A DNA stretch of 64,000 nucleotides from Paenibacillus pinihumi DSM 23905 = JCM 16419 (GCF_000422505.1 NZ_KE383865.1:344726-408725); one strand, 5' to 3'; numbered from the stretch's first letter, positions 1 to 9,394 are shown. Notes: a model not told the origin generated them from the sequence alone. A program made the numbers and translations.

Positions 1-1
1 A

Positions 2-628
2 TACGATGATGATCAGCAAATTTTTTATGCCAAGGATGTCTCCCGTGACGGCACAGTTCCGTATACAGAATTCGTGGAGAAACGGGACATGCTCTGGGTA
101 ACTACGATTAGCGAGAGTTTGCCGCATTCTAAATATGAAACACTCCGCATGGCGCTCGATATGATTGTTGAACATTCCAGAGGGAGAGAATGGCAACATG
201 TTTTTGAAGGGAAATATAGCATCGGATTGGCGGGCTATGACGCCTGGAGATCCTGCATGGAGAGGAGGGGGGCTGATCCTTTCGGCAATGCGTATAACAT
301 CGCTGTTGTCAGTGATGCACGGGAGTATGCGGAGCGGTTTTTGCAAGAGCTTGCGATTCATTGGAATGGAGAAAATATCGTAGAAAGGACCGTGCGCAAG
401 CTGTCTTCGGAGGCTGCTGTACATTATGGAAAAGCGGCAGCCGCATTGGTTGAGATGCGAGAGATGTTTCCGTTTCCCCAGGGCGGACAGCCGGACGACC
501 CGAATATAGCTGATCGTGCCGCAGAGCTATTGCGCAATGCGAAGGATGCTGAAGTGAAGGGCATTGAAGTTTTGGAAAGACTCCTTGATTTTATGAAGGC
601 GTATTGGTCGGAACAATGGATTAACTGA
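2..628 (+). CDS. C-terminal part of an unrecognised protein, possibly C39-peptidase/BtrH-like (5' truncated)
   Basis: The reading frame is open to the first base of the window, so the gene starts upstream and only about the last 208 codons are here; an internal GTG at 74 is not a convincing start. The visible protein opens with a Tyr-Asp-Asp-Asp stretch and an FYAKDVSRDG segment that resembles the end of a papain-like/C39-type domain of the BtrH group, followed by an alpha-helical tail with MREMFPFPQGG. The resemblance is from memory of family style, not from a search, and no catalytic residue can be placed. A perfect 9-bp hairpin follows at 694-716. Confidence 0.55.
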   Translation, partial: YDDDQQIFYAKDVSRDGTVPYTEFVEKRDMLWVTTISESLPHSKYETLRMALDMIVEHSRGREWQHVFEGKYSIGLAGYDAWRSCMERRGADPFGNAYNIAVVSDAREYAERFLQELAIHWNGENIVERTVRKLSSEAAVHYGKAAAALVEMREMFPFPQGGQPDDPNIADRAAELLRNAKDAEVKGIEVLERLLDFMKAYWSEQWIN

Positions 629-693
629 ATCAATTGCAAGCAGAGGACGAATCATCTGGGTTGTTTTCCCCGCCCATCAGCTCTTTTGTAATG

Positions 694-716
694 AAGGAGA
701 CGCAGGCCGTCTCCTT
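694..716 (+). terminator. Candidate terminator hairpin
   Basis: AAGGAGACG pairs perfectly with CGTCTCCTT around the loop CAGGC. No clear T-run follows, so intrinsic termination is uncertain. Confidence 0.4.
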
Positions 717-894
717 ATGACCCTTTCATTCAAACCGTTTGCTGCTTATGATACCGGAATCCGCTGGCCGGTTCTTCATAGACCGATTTCTCTTGAATCG
801 TCCGGGAAGGGTGACAGCCATGAAAGTTTGGAAGAGCATTCTCAAACCAGAAGTCCGGCAAAACATGATACAATTCATTAAGAGGTGATGAGCG

Positions 895-2535
895 GTGGAA
901 GACCGGTATCATGAAAAAGAACATGCGCGTGAAGCACCGGGCATCATTGTCTGCAGGAGAGCAGAGTGCTACGACCCGTTCCAGCGGAAGGGCAAGCGGA
1001 TGCTGTTCACCAGCCATACGATACTGGCTGTTAGCGCAGGGGCAGGGGTTATCCGTGTAGGCATGAACAGACTGGAAGTAACTGTCGGCTGGTTCCTGCT
1101 GCTTCCTCCCGGAAGCGGCTTGGAGCTGGAGCAGGTTGGAACGGGGATGAAGCTGGAATGGTATGTGTTTTCCTTTGATCTGCAGGCTGTACAAGGCGAA
1201 AATGAAGCTCAGCTATACTGGCCAGCCTGCGCCTTCCGCAGTACGGAGGAATTCCTTCAGCGCCCGGTATCCGAACTGTGCATGCAGTGGCCGCGCCGGC
1301 ATGAGGGTCTTGCCGGGGAGCTGAGATTTCAGGGAACCTTTAACCTGTGGCTTGCTGATCTATGGACATATATGAACAACGATGAGTTCAAGCAGATAGA
1401 ATGGATACAGCTTGAATCGGATCTGGATCGCGTAACAGCGTATATCCATAAGCATTATGAGCAAAAAATTACCCGTCAGGATGGCGTACACCTGTCCGGA
1501 TTGAGTGCACGAACCTTTACAAGCAAATTCAAACAGCGCAATCATGTCACCTTCAATGAATACGTCAACCGTGTGCGGATGAACAAGGCGATTGAAAAGC
1601 TGCTGCTAACCTCCTCCCCGTTAAGCGAGATCGCCAGGCAGGTGGGGTATGCAGATGAATTTTATTTAAGCCGGAAGTTTAAGCAGGCGACAGGCTTATC
1701 TCCTACTGCCTATGTCAGGAAGCCAAAGCGTTATGCTTCGCTGGATCATGCTTATACGATTGATTTGCTGACACTGGGGGTAATGCCTTGTGCAGCTGTG
1801 ACAAACGAATGGGTCAGCACCCGTTTTAATCTGCCGCGCCGCGCAGATGTGTGCGAGCAGTTGTCTTGGTCCATCAAGCACGAACATCAGCTTAATGTGC
1901 TGCGAACCGTCCAGCCGGATGTCATTATTGCCCCGGCAATGGGAATTATGGAACGGGATGATTTACAGCGCATTGCCCCTGTGATTGAGCTGCCCTGGCA
2001 AGGGATCGGGTGGCGGCAGCATTTTGCCATGGTAGCGGAGATCACCGGAAGGACAAAACTGGCAAGAGAGTGGATCGATGCTTTCGATGATAAAGTGGGC
2101 AAGGTCCGTTTGGAGCTGGCCAGTCGAATGGGACGACAGGAGACAGTCGCGCTTCTTAATGTGCGTGCGGATTACCTGCTTGTGTATGCATCCGGATATA
2201 TGGGCTCTGATCTATTGTATGATTCGCTCGGCTTTGCGCCGCCGCCGTTTGTGGCGGATATGCGCCGAAAGCGGGTGGAAAATCTGTTTATTACGGAAGA
2301 GCAGCTTTCATTCATTGATGCGGACTACATTTTTATTGTGGTGGAAGAGAATACCCAGGCACGATTAAGGTCTGTTGAGATTGATCAGCTGGTACAAAGA
2401 AATGCTGCCCGAAATAAACAAATCTATAAGTTGAATATGGGTAAATGGTATGGTTACGCACCAGCTGCACTGGAAGCTCAGCTGGATGAGGTCATCCTGC
2501 ATATGCTGGATAGCCGCACGTTAAGAACGGAATGA
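895..2535 (+). CDS. AraC-family regulator fused to a siderophore-binding domain (Btr-like)
   Basis: This 546-residue protein has three parts: an N-terminal cupin-like AraC sensory region (about 10-120), an AraC double helix-turn-helix (about 175-278, with the typical EIARQVGYADEFYLSRKFKQ second helix pair), and a C-terminal TroA/FepB-like Fe-siderophore binding domain (about 285-546). That layout matches Bacillus subtilis Btr, which activates ferric-bacillibactin uptake when it binds the ligand in the cytoplasm. The start is GTG at 895 behind GAGGTGATGAG. The next gene on the same strand is a Fur-boxed siderophore-binding lipoprotein, its likely target. Which siderophore is sensed cannot be read from the sequence. 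Confidence 0.9.
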   Translation: MEDRYHEKEHAREAPGIIVCRRAECYDPFQRKGKRMLFTSHTILAVSAGAGVIRVGMNRLEVTVGWFLLLPPGSGLELEQVGTGMKLEWYVFSFDLQAVQGENEAQLYWPACAFRSTEEFLQRPVSELCMQWPRRHEGLAGELRFQGTFNLWLADLWTYMNNDEFKQIEWIQLESDLDRVTAYIHKHYEQKITRQDGVHLSGLSARTFTSKFKQRNHVTFNEYVNRVRMNKAIEKLLLTSSPLSEIARQVGYADEFYLSRKFKQATGLSPTAYVRKPKRYASLDHAYTIDLLTLGVMPCAAVTNEWVSTRFNLPRRADVCEQLSWSIKHEHQLNVLRTVQPDVIIAPAMGIMERDDLQRIAPVIELPWQGIGWRQHFAMVAEITGRTKLAREWIDAFDDKVGKVRLELASRMGRQETVALLNVRADYLLVYASGYMGSDLLYDSLGFAPPPFVADMRRKRVENLFITEEQLSFIDADYIFIVVEENTQARLRSVEIDQLVQRNAARNKQIYKLNMGKWYGYAPAALEAQLDEVILHMLDSRTLRTE

Positions 2536-2662
2536 AGAGGTTGGACCGCCGCCGTGTGACTGGTATCGCGCGCCGGGAGTTGCGTAAGATCTGCCCAAAA
2601 ATCCAAATCTCCGGTACCATTATGACATGTGCAAGCAGGAGCAACCCTGCTAAAATGACAAA

Positions 2663-2677
2663 TGATAATGATAATCA
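2663..2677 (+). promoter_or_regulatory. Fur box
   Basis: TGATAATGATAATCA differs at a single position from the 7-1-7 Bacillus Fur consensus TGATAATNATTATCA. It lies 19 bp upstream of the siderophore-binding protein start, so iron repression by Fur is expected. Confidence 0.85.
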
Positions 2678-2696
2678 ACTGAGATGAGGTAGAAGG

Positions 2697-3701
2697 ATGA
2701 AGGGGAAATGGCAGGGAGCGACTACAGTGTTCCTGGTATTGGCTATTATGCTGATAGTAGGTGCTTGCGCGAATTCGAAACAACAAGAAGGTCAGCAGGG
2801 CAACGGAGCTGAGGGTACAGCCGGACAAACAGAGACGACGGCACAGGCTTCAGAAGATGAAACGGCAACGACGAGGGAATATACACATATGGCAGGTACA
2901 TCGGTTATCCCTGTCAAGCCGCAGCGGGTTGTAACGGACTGGTATTACGGACAGTTGGTTGCACTGGGATTGAAGCCGGTCGGCACGGATGATTACGTAT
3001 GGAAGAACCATCCTTTCATTGAGCAGGCTGGGACCGAGAGTATCGGAGGTTCTATGGAAAAAATCATCGAGTTGAAGCCGGACCTGATTATTTCATGGGG
3101 TGCGGATAAATATGAGCAATATTCAAAGATTGCACCTGCTGTTCCGCTGGAGCTTAGCGAGGGACCTGTTGAGAGTGTGCGCACGTTTGGAGATCTTTTG
3201 GGCAGACAGAAGGAAGCAGAGGATTGGATCAAAGCCTTTGAAGCTACCGGAGAAGCAGCGCGCCAACGGCTTGCGGACAAGATCAGCCCGGATGAAACAT
3301 TTACAATTTTCACTGTATTTAAAAAAGAATTGAAAGTATACGGCTTTGTTAATATGGGCGGGTATCCTTTATATGAAGTACTGAAAGTAAAAGCTGCGCC
3401 GAAGGTCGAAGAAATATTCCGAAACTCAAAAGAGTGGAACAAAACGATATCTTTCGAAGCGGTGCCGGAATTTGCCGGAGATCATATTATTCTGACGGTA
3501 TATGATCCGAATGATGAGGGAGGCGAAACCCTCAAGCAGCTGCAGCAGAGCGAAGTTTGGAAAAGTCTGGATGCTGTTAAAAATGAACGTGTACATGTGG
3601 TCAAATTCAACGATTTGTATAATGATGACCCGGTTGCCGTTCAGCATCAGGTCGATCTGCTGGCAGACCTTATTTTAAAGGAAAATAACCAACAAAAATA
3701 G
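2697..3701 (+). CDS. Iron-siderophore ABC transporter substrate-binding lipoprotein
   Basis: The 334-residue protein begins with a lipoprotein signal (lipobox VGAC, Cys24), then a Ser/Thr/Glu-rich linker and a FecB/FepB-type domain (about 75-330, with the typical KPQRVV segment and an IELKPDLIISW core). It should bind a ferric siderophore on the outer face of the membrane and hand it to a FecCD permease. No permease or ATPase gene is adjacent, so it must work with components encoded elsewhere. The Fur box upstream and the Btr-like regulator before it support iron-controlled, ligand-activated expression. A strong 17-bp terminator follows. Confidence 0.9.
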   Translation: MKGKWQGATTVFLVLAIMLIVGACANSKQQEGQQGNGAEGTAGQTETTAQASEDETATTREYTHMAGTSVIPVKPQRVVTDWYYGQLVALGLKPVGTDDYVWKNHPFIEQAGTESIGGSMEKIIELKPDLIISWGADKYEQYSKIAPAVPLELSEGPVESVRTFGDLLGRQKEAEDWIKAFEATGEAARQRLADKISPDETFTIFTVFKKELKVYGFVNMGGYPLYEVLKVKAAPKVEEIFRNSKEWNKTISFEAVPEFAGDHIILTVYDPNDEGGETLKQLQQSEVWKSLDAVKNERVHVVKFNDLYNDDPVAVQHQVDLLADLILKENNQQK

Positions 3702-3722
3702 TTGTAGTTCAATAATAAGATG

Positions 3723-3762
3723 CATAGCAAAAACTCCCCGGCAAAGGGGAGTTTTTGCTATG
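3723..3762. terminator. Bidirectional terminator between convergent genes
   Basis: Perfect 17-bp stem: CATAGCAAAAACTCCCC pairs with its complement around the loop GGCAAA. A-rich and T-rich arms let it serve both the plus-strand binding protein and the minus-strand aldolase. Confidence 0.85.
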
Positions 3763-3778
3763 ATTCCATGACATTCTT

Positions 3779-4666
3779 TTATGTGATCGATGCTTTATAA
3801 ATATCTTCAATTGACTTCGTGAGCATCGCGTTAAAGGCTTCGTCTGTTTGTTCTGCGCTTAAGTTCTCGGCCAAAGCGCGCGAGAAGCTGGCGATCAGGC
3901 CGTTATTGCGGGCCAGCCTTTCATTGGCTTCCGTTTGCGAGTATCCGCCCGACAGGGCTACAACCCGCAGCACCTGCGGATGGTCCATCAAGTCCCGGTA
4001 GAAATTGTCTTCGGTTGGTATGGCGAGCTTCAGCATAATGCTGATGCCCGGATCCAAGGCGGACAGCTGTTCCAAAATTTCATCCTTCAATAATTTCTCC
4101 GACGCCACTTTATCCTTGCTATGGATATCGACTTCCGGTTCAATAATCGGCACAAGTCCTGCCGCTGCAATCTGTTTGCCGATCGCAAACTGCTGCTCGA
4201 CAACTTTCCTGATGCCTGCCGGAGTCGCTTCTTTAATCACGGAACGCATCTTCGTGCCGAAGATGTTGCGCTCAACCGCCCGCTTCAGCAAGTCATCCAG
4301 GTCCGGAATCGGCTTCAAAATCTGCACGCCGCCTTCTTCCTCTGCAAGTCCCTGATCCGCCTTCAGGAAGGTCACAATGCCCTTTTGCTCCCACAAATAA
4401 TCGGCTGTAAATTGCCCGTCAATGGTCCGGTCCATCGTATTCTCAAACAAAATGGCCCCCAATATGAATTTGGAATCAAACGCAGGACTTTTAATAATCC
4501 GGGTTCTCATCTCATGAACAAGCTTGTACATCTCCTCTTCAGTCGAATAGCGGTTTTCAGGAATTCCATATTGCTGCAATGCTTTCGGTGTGCTTCCGCC
4601 GCTCTGGTCGAGTGCTGCTATAAAGCCCTTGCCTGTACGGATTCGTTCAAGTTGTGCGGTGTTCAT
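3779..4666 (-). CDS. fda: Fructose-bisphosphate aldolase, class I
   Basis: The 295-residue protein is a full-length class I (Schiff-base) aldolase that splits fructose 1,6-bisphosphate into dihydroxyacetone phosphate and glyceraldehyde 3-phosphate. Recognisable parts are the [19 protein letters not shown] opening, a FLKADQGL strand, the IIEPEVDI segment and the MLKLAIPT lysine strand likely to carry the Schiff-base Lys, followed by [15 protein letters not shown]. The start is supported by GGGAGGAAGAG eight bases upstream. It is a single gene with no operon partner. This is the type found in staphylococci and bacilli that also carry a class II enzyme; no metal ligands of class II are present. 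Confidence 0.95.
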   Translation of the reverse strand: MNTAQLERIRTGKGFIAALDQSGGSTPKALQQYGIPENRYSTEEEMYKLVHEMRTRIIKSPAFDSKFILGAILFENTMDRTIDGQFTADYLWEQKGIVTFLKADQGLAEEEGGVQILKPIPDLDDLLKRAVERNIFGTKMRSVIKEATPAGIRKVVEQQFAIGKQIAAAGLVPIIEPEVDIHSKDKVASEKLLKDEILEQLSALDPGISIMLKLAIPTEDNFYRDLMDHPQVLRVVALSGGYSQTEANERLARNNGLIASFSRALAENLSAEQTDEAFNAMLTKSIEDIYKASIT

Positions 4667-4969
4667 GATGCTCTTCCTCCCTTGGATGGATGTTCATAGC
4701 AATCTTGAATGCCTTTAGTATAGCACTTTTCATCTGGTACATGCATATCTGGTGCGGGAGCGCTTAGGTCCGTAATTGCTGTTCAAGCCCCGTTTTGCTC
4801 ATAAAATCTCTGTCTCCAGAGCACTTTTATATATATTCGTCCGCGAGTCCTTTTCCAAATCCCAAAAATGTATTAATATAGCACAAATACGATTCAGCAT
4901 TTTGCATCTGATTGCATTTGTGCAAATGCTTATCTAAAAAGGTTATACATACGAAGGGGGATTGGGAGG
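4667..4969. other. Intergenic stretch, divergent genes
   Basis: This 303-bp gap separates the minus-strand aldolase from the plus-strand P-loop gene and must hold both promoters. No clear operator, RNA or repeat was recognised in it. Confidence 0.5.
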
Positions 4970-5527
4970 ATGAAATTTGTTCTGGTTTTCGGGCCGCAGG
5001 CGGTTGGCAAAATGACGGTAGGACATGAACTGGAAAACATAACGGAACTCAAGCTGTTTCATAATCATGTGACGATAGAAATGCTGCATCCTTATTTCGG
5101 CTTCAGTCCTGAAACCTGGCGTTTGTCCGATTTGTTCCGTACGGAAATATTTGAAGCTGCAGCCAAGAGTGACTTGTATGGAATGATTTTCACTTATGTA
5201 TGGGCATTTAATCTGCAATCTGACTGGGATTTTGTAAATAAAATATGCCATATCTTCGAGTCTAAGGGCGGGGAAGTTTATTTTGTGGAACTGGAAGCCG
5301 ATCTCGATACAAGGCTCATACGCAACCATACGCCTCACAGACTTGAGCATAAGCCCACCAAACGAAACACCGAACAGTCGGAGCATGATTTGAAGTCGTC
5401 CATGGATACGTATAGATTGAATTCACAAGAGAATGAAGTTACGAGGCAAAATTACATCCGAATCAACAACACGAATCTGACGGCAGCGGAAGTTGCCGAG
5501 ATGATTAAAGAGCAGTTCAACTTGTAG
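4970..5527 (+). CDS. Small P-loop kinase-like ATPase (shikimate-kinase/AAA_33 style)
   Basis: The 185-residue protein starts with a strand and Walker A loop at residues 8-16 (GPQAVGKMT), where Met takes the usual Ser/Thr position directly after the Lys and Thr follows it. The remainder is compatible with a nucleotide-kinase fold, with an acidic strand VYFVELEAD and Arg-rich lid region. Such proteins are often labelled shikimate kinase or AAA family ATPase, but the shikimate-binding motifs are not evident, so the substrate is unknown. Start ATG lies behind GGGGGATTGGGAGG. It is followed by the tyrS T-box and is not obviously part of that operon, because a full promoter lies between them. Confidence 0.75.
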   Translation: MKFVLVFGPQAVGKMTVGHELENITELKLFHNHVTIEMLHPYFGFSPETWRLSDLFRTEIFEAAAKSDLYGMIFTYVWAFNLQSDWDFVNKICHIFESKGGEVYFVELEADLDTRLIRNHTPHRLEHKPTKRNTEQSEHDLKSSMDTYRLNSQENEVTRQNYIRINNTNLTAAEVAEMIKEQFNL

Positions 5528-5540
5528 CTGAAACGATAAG

Positions 5541-5569
5541 TTGACATTCGAATTTTATTTTCCTATACT
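5541..5569 (+). promoter_or_regulatory. Sigma-A promoter of the tyrS leader
   Basis: TTGACA at 5541-5546 and TATACT at 5564-5569 are separated by exactly 17 bp. Transcription would start near 5576, just before the T-box leader. Confidence 0.8.
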
Positions 5570-5575
5570 GTCTAT

Positions 5576-5846
5576 AACTTGATAAGCATTTATACGTTGA
5601 AAGAGCCCAGTAGCAAGCCTGGTCCCTGTTCTTAGAAAGCCGGGGGTTGATGAAACCCGGTACACACCATGCATGTGAATTACACTCTCGAGTATCCCGG
5701 GTAATGCCGGGCGTCATGGCGAACGATACATCGCCAAGAGTGGCATGACTGTCGTGTGGAGTGATCCTGCGCTGTTATGCAAACTGGGTGGTAACACGGT
5801 TATCCAATCGTCCCTGTGTCTGTATAGACAAGGGGCGATTTTTTTT
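5576..5846 (+). ncRNA. T-box leader (tyrosine-specific) with terminator
   Basis: The leader holds a stem I region, a likely specifier codon TAC at 5681-5683 (within GAATTACACTC), the T-box core around 5782-5799 (GGGTGGTAACACGG) and an intrinsic terminator at 5807-5846 (GTCCCTGTGTC/GACAAGGGGC stem, then eight T). The bulge TGGT at 5789-5792 complements the ACCA end of tRNA-Tyr, whose discriminator is A. When uncharged tRNA-Tyr binds, the antiterminator forms and the following tyrS is transcribed. Boundaries of stem I were judged by eye. Confidence 0.92.
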
Positions 5847-5898
5847 CGCGCATAATGCTTCCCGAAATAACAAGAGATGATAAATATGAAGGAGAGAC

Positions 5899-7164
5899 AT
5901 GACAGTGAACATTATCGACGAACTTGAATGGCGCGACGCCATTAACCAGCAGACGGATGCCGAAGGACTCCGGGAATTAACGAATGAAAAGTCCGTCTCC
6001 CTCTACTGTGGCGTAGACCCGACCGGCGACAGCATGCATATCGGCCACCTGATTCCGTTCATGGTGCTCAAGCGGTTCCAGCTTGCCGGACACCGGCCGG
6101 TCATTCTGATCGGTGGCGCAACCGGAACGATCGGTGATCCAAGCGGCCGCCAGTCCGAGCGTTCGCTGCAGACGCTAGAGCAGGTGCAGGCTAACGTTGA
6201 GGCGCTGACTGCCCAGATGAAGAAGCTGTTCGTTACCGAAGGCGACAACCAGATCCGCATGGTGAACAACTACGACTGGACGCACAAAATCAACGTCATC
6301 GAGTTCTTGCGTGATTTCGGTAAAAACTTCAGTATCAATTCAATGCTGGCGAAAGATGTGGTTGCGAGCAGGCTGGACAGCGGCATCTCCTACACCGAGT
6401 TCTCGTACCAGATTTTGCAGTCGCTGGACTTCCACCATCTGTACCAGCATGAGGATGTGCAGCTGCAAATCGGCGGCTCCGACCAATGGGGCAACATTAC
6501 GAGCGGCCTGGATTTGATCCGCCGCAAAGAAGGTTCCGAGGCCAAGGCATTCGGCTTGACCATTCCGTTGATGCTCAAAGCCGACGGTACTAAATTCGGA
6601 AAAACAGCCGGGGGCGCGATCTGGCTTGATCCGGAGAAAACAACGCCATATGAATTTTACCAATTCTGGGCCAATACCGATGACCGCGACGTCATCAAAT
6701 ACTTGAAATACTTTACATTCCTGTCCAAGGAGCAGATCGGCGAGCTGGCACAGAAGGTGGAAACTGAGCCGCACAAACGTGAGGCACAAAAAGCGCTGGC
6801 TGAAGAAATGACCCGTTTCGTCCACAGCGAGGAACTGCTGGAACAGGCGAAACGGATTACAGCTGCTCTGTTCAGCGGGGATATCAAATCGCTCACAGCC
6901 GATGAGATTGAGCAGGGCTTCAAGGAAATGCCGACATTCGAAGCGTCCTCAGAGCCTAAAAATATCGTCGACTGGCTGGTGGATTTGGGCATTGAGCCAT
7001 CCAAGCGCCAGGCCCGTGAAGATATTACAAAAGGCGCCATCTCCATGAATGGGGAGAAGGTTACGGAGCTGGACTTCGAAGTATCGGCTGAGCATGCCAT
7101 CGGCGGACGCTTCATCATTATCCGCAAAGGCAAGAAAAGCTACAGCCTGGTGAAATTCAGCTAA
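5899..7164 (+). CDS. tyrS: Tyrosyl-tRNA synthetase
   Basis: This 421-residue class I synthetase attaches tyrosine to tRNA-Tyr. The HIGH motif is complete at residues 47-50 and the second signature reads KFGKT at 232-236, the form typical of bacterial TyrRS. The tyrosine site motif YTEFSYQILQ lies near 165-174 and GGSDQWGN at 192-199. The C-terminal S4 RNA-binding domain covers about 355-421. Start ATG follows AAGGAGAG. Regulation by the upstream tyrosine T-box agrees with the product. Full length; nothing unusual in the protein. Confidence 0.98.
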   Translation: MTVNIIDELEWRDAINQQTDAEGLRELTNEKSVSLYCGVDPTGDSMHIGHLIPFMVLKRFQLAGHRPVILIGGATGTIGDPSGRQSERSLQTLEQVQANVEALTAQMKKLFVTEGDNQIRMVNNYDWTHKINVIEFLRDFGKNFSINSMLAKDVVASRLDSGISYTEFSYQILQSLDFHHLYQHEDVQLQIGGSDQWGNITSGLDLIRRKEGSEAKAFGLTIPLMLKADGTKFGKTAGGAIWLDPEKTTPYEFYQFWANTDDRDVIKYLKYFTFLSKEQIGELAQKVETEPHKREAQKALAEEMTRFVHSEELLEQAKRITAALFSGDIKSLTADEIEQGFKEMPTFEASSEPKNIVDWLVDLGIEPSKRQAREDITKGAISMNGEKVTELDFEVSAEHAIGGRFIIIRKGKKSYSLVKFS

Positions 7165-7239
7165 GAAGCAACAAGCCGGACACCATGCTCCAGCCTTACT
7201 GAAAGCACTGGTTGTGATATGGAGCTTCTAAAATCGCAA

Positions 7240-7280
7240 AAACAAGCCTTCCGCAGTGAGATGTGGAAGGCTTGTTTTAT
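7240..7280 (+). terminator. tyrS terminator overlapping the start region of the next gene
   Basis: AAACAAGCCTTCC pairs with GGAAGGCTTGTTT around a 12-nt loop, followed by TTATTG. The 3' arm contains GGAAGG, the probable ribosome site of the downstream HxlR gene. Confidence 0.75.
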
Positions 7281-7281
7281 T

Positions 7282-7620
7282 GTGGTTACAGAAAAAGAAA
7301 TATGCTACGTGACATATCCGCAGTACGTAATTGGCGGCCGGTGGAAGATCGTAATCTTATGGCATTTGAGTTTGGGCACCAAAAGGTTCAATGAGCTGCA
7401 ACGATTGCTGCCCGGCGTCTCCAAAGGAATGCTGACTAACCAGCTGCGTGAGCTGGAAAAGGACAATCTTGCCCACAGGGAAGTATATAAAGAGGTTCCT
7501 CCAAAGGTTGAATACTCCCTGACACCGACCGGTCAGACGCTGATCCCGATTTTGAAAAGCATGGCAGAATGGGGAGAGCAGCACTACAACGCCAGCAGAA
7601 ATGTAAATCAACCTTTATAA
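7282..7620 (+). CDS. HxlR-family transcriptional regulator
   Basis: The product (about 113 residues) is a winged-helix HxlR protein: [13 protein letters not shown], the recognition helix region [15 protein letters not shown] and the wing ending [14 protein letters not shown] are typical. The frame extends back to ATG 7219, but that part runs through the tyrS terminator. GTG at 7282 gives the normal short N-terminus before the conserved Cys and has GGAAGG 11 bp upstream, so it was chosen; ATG 7261 is an alternative. HxlR proteins usually respond to electrophiles or redox and control an adjacent gene, but no divergent target is present here. Confidence 0.8.
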   Translation: MVTEKEICYVTYPQYVIGGRWKIVILWHLSLGTKRFNELQRLLPGVSKGMLTNQLRELEKDNLAHREVYKEVPPKVEYSLTPTGQTLIPILKSMAEWGEQHYNASRNVNQPL

Positions 7621-7639
7621 CGGATATAATGAGCAGATT

Positions 7640-7677
7640 CGTCCTTTTCCCGCCAGCCGGAAAAAGGGCGGATTTTT
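7640..7677 (+). terminator. Terminator after HxlR gene
   Basis: CGTCCTTTTCC and GGAAAAAGGGCG form an imperfect stem around CGCCAGCC, followed by GATTTTTG. Confidence 0.65.
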
Positions 7678-7820
7678 GTTTGAGGAGAGCCATAAAGCAT
7701 TTGAAATCCAAAAAAACCGCTTCCATACAGGCAAATTTAAAAAAACTTAATATTTTCCCTTTATTCTTTTTAATGAGTCCCCGGTATCCTTAGTGAAGGA
7801 AAGGGAAGGAGAAGCAGCTT

Positions 7821-8780
7821 ATGAAAAAACTTATACTTGGAATTGCAGTTTTATTTTTGATTGTTTATGGCATATTCGAATTCATAGAGCGTCTTGACGC
7901 TGTTGAAAATAATGAATCAGGTGTTAAGTATGACCAGCAATTGAATCAGGATCAACCGGATCAACCAGGTCAACCGGACGAGCCGAAAAAGCCGGAAATG
8001 CTGACCATTACACCGGATCAGGCATTTAAAGGCAATCTGCTGCTCATTAACCGCAAGTATCCGGTTCCCGATAACGCTGAATTGCCGGAGATTGTGAATT
8101 TATTCAAGCGCAAAGATCTGTTGAAGGGCTTCGGTATTTTGGATAACAGCATCGAGCTGCCGCTTGACATGGTAGACAAATTTTCAAACATGGTACAAGC
8201 AGCCAAAAAGGACGGGGTCACGCATTTTCTGATCAGCAGCGGTTATCGTGATAATGAAAAGCAGCAGGAGCTGTATGAGACATTGGAGAAGGGGGTTGCC
8301 AATCCGCCTGGCCACAGCGAGCATAATCTCGGCTTGTCCATGGATATCGGGTCGTCGCTCGGGATGATGAAGGATGCCCCCGAAGGCAAATGGCTGGAGC
8401 AAAATGCCTGGAAATACGGCTTTATCCTGCGTTTTCCTGAAGACAAGAAGGACATAACGGGCGTTATGTATGAGCCTTGGCATTTCCGCTACGTGGGGCT
8501 GCCCCATAGCGCGATTATGCAAAAGCATGACTTTGTATTGGAACAATATTTGGACTATTTAAAGGAAAAGAAAGAGATTACGGAGACGATTGACGGGCAG
8601 ACGTATTCGATTGCTTACTACCGGGTATCAGATCAAAATATTGAGGTTCCTTTGCATCAAAAGTATGAGCTGTCGGGCGATAATGTAGACGGTGTAATCA
8701 TGACGAGCTGGGATACGGAGCTTAAAGATGCGCCGGTTGATGGTACGAAAACGGGTACAAAGGAGGGGGATGCACAATGA
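7821..8780 (+). CDS. vanY: VanY-type D-alanyl-D-alanine carboxypeptidase
   Basis: The 319-residue protein has an N-terminal membrane anchor (about 4-22), a Gln/Pro/Asp-rich spacer, and a peptidase M15B domain (about 90-240). Zinc-site motifs are visible: SEHNLGLSMD at 166-175 (His168, Asp175; the family consensus is SxHxxGxAxD) and EPWH at 218-221 with the catalytic Glu and third ligand His. It should trim the terminal D-Ala from peptidoglycan stem peptides outside the membrane. It overlaps vanZ by ATGA and precedes a VanR/VanS-like pair. No vanH, vanA or vanX genes are nearby, so a cell-wall maintenance or glycopeptide tolerance role is more likely than high-level vancomycin resistance. Confidence 0.9.
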   Translation: MKKLILGIAVLFLIVYGIFEFIERLDAVENNESGVKYDQQLNQDQPDQPGQPDEPKKPEMLTITPDQAFKGNLLLINRKYPVPDNAELPEIVNLFKRKDLLKGFGILDNSIELPLDMVDKFSNMVQAAKKDGVTHFLISSGYRDNEKQQELYETLEKGVANPPGHSEHNLGLSMDIGSSLGMMKDAPEGKWLEQNAWKYGFILRFPEDKKDITGVMYEPWHFRYVGLPHSAIMQKHDFVLEQYLDYLKEKKEITETIDGQTYSIAYYRVSDQNIEVPLHQKYELSGDNVDGVIMTSWDTELKDAPVDGTKTGTKEGDAQ

Positions 8781-9292
8781 AACAGCATCGTGTAAACACC
8801 ATTCGTATCCTCCTGTTCCTGTACTTGTGTATGCTGGTCAAAGTCATTCTGTTCAAATTTCATCCTGTCGATCTCCCCTATATGCTGCAACAGTTCAAAA
8901 TAAGCTGGGACAATCCGATGCACATTATCGGACGTATGCAGAGGGGCAATCTTGTGCCCTTTGATGAAATTACACGAACATTGGACAATAGCACCAAGCA
9001 TGGCCTGATCAACCTGTTTGGGAATATTGCAATCTTTGTTCCCTTTGGCATCCTGCAAGGGATACTGGGGGCGAGGAAGGGCATAACCGCGATGGAAGTT
9101 GTGATGCTGGCTTTTGCAGTAAGCCTTTGTCTGGAAAGCTCACAGGCAATTTTCTCGATGGGAACCTTTGATGTGGATGATCTCATTCTGAATACAAGCG
9201 GGGGTCTGACCGGATTTGTTATGTATACGTTGTATACCAAGCTTGCTGCGGCTCTCAGCTACCCGATCCGGACAAGGGACAACCCAATTTAA
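8777..9292 (+). CDS. vanZ: VanZ-family membrane protein
   Basis: This 171-residue integral membrane protein has about four hydrophobic segments (near 8-27, 77-97, 103-122, 138-158) and VanZ hallmarks: NLVPFDEI, NLFGNIAIFVPFG, a Glu-Ser-Ser-Gln motif in a helix and FDVDDLILNTSGG. VanZ proteins give low-level teicoplanin or lipoglycopeptide tolerance by an unresolved envelope mechanism. The start codon overlaps the vanY stop (ATGA), so the two genes are co-translated. Confidence 0.9.
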   Translation: MKQHRVNTIRILLFLYLCMLVKVILFKFHPVDLPYMLQQFKISWDNPMHIIGRMQRGNLVPFDEITRTLDNSTKHGLINLFGNIAIFVPFGILQGILGARKGITAMEVVMLAFAVSLCLESSQAIFSMGTFDVDDLILNTSGGLTGFVMYTLYTKLAAALSYPIRTRDNPI

Positions 9293-9394
9293 CGGGGGTG
9301 AGAGGCATGAAAAAGCTGACAACTTGCCAAGTAACGCGCTCCCGTGCAAATCTGATACAATAAGAGTGATGTGAATGTCAGGCAGGGAGTGTAG

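Noticed and set aside
4121-4699. 192-codon plus-strand frame over the aldolase gene
   Set aside because: It is antisense to a clear, full-length aldolase and has no recognisable domain or ribosome site.
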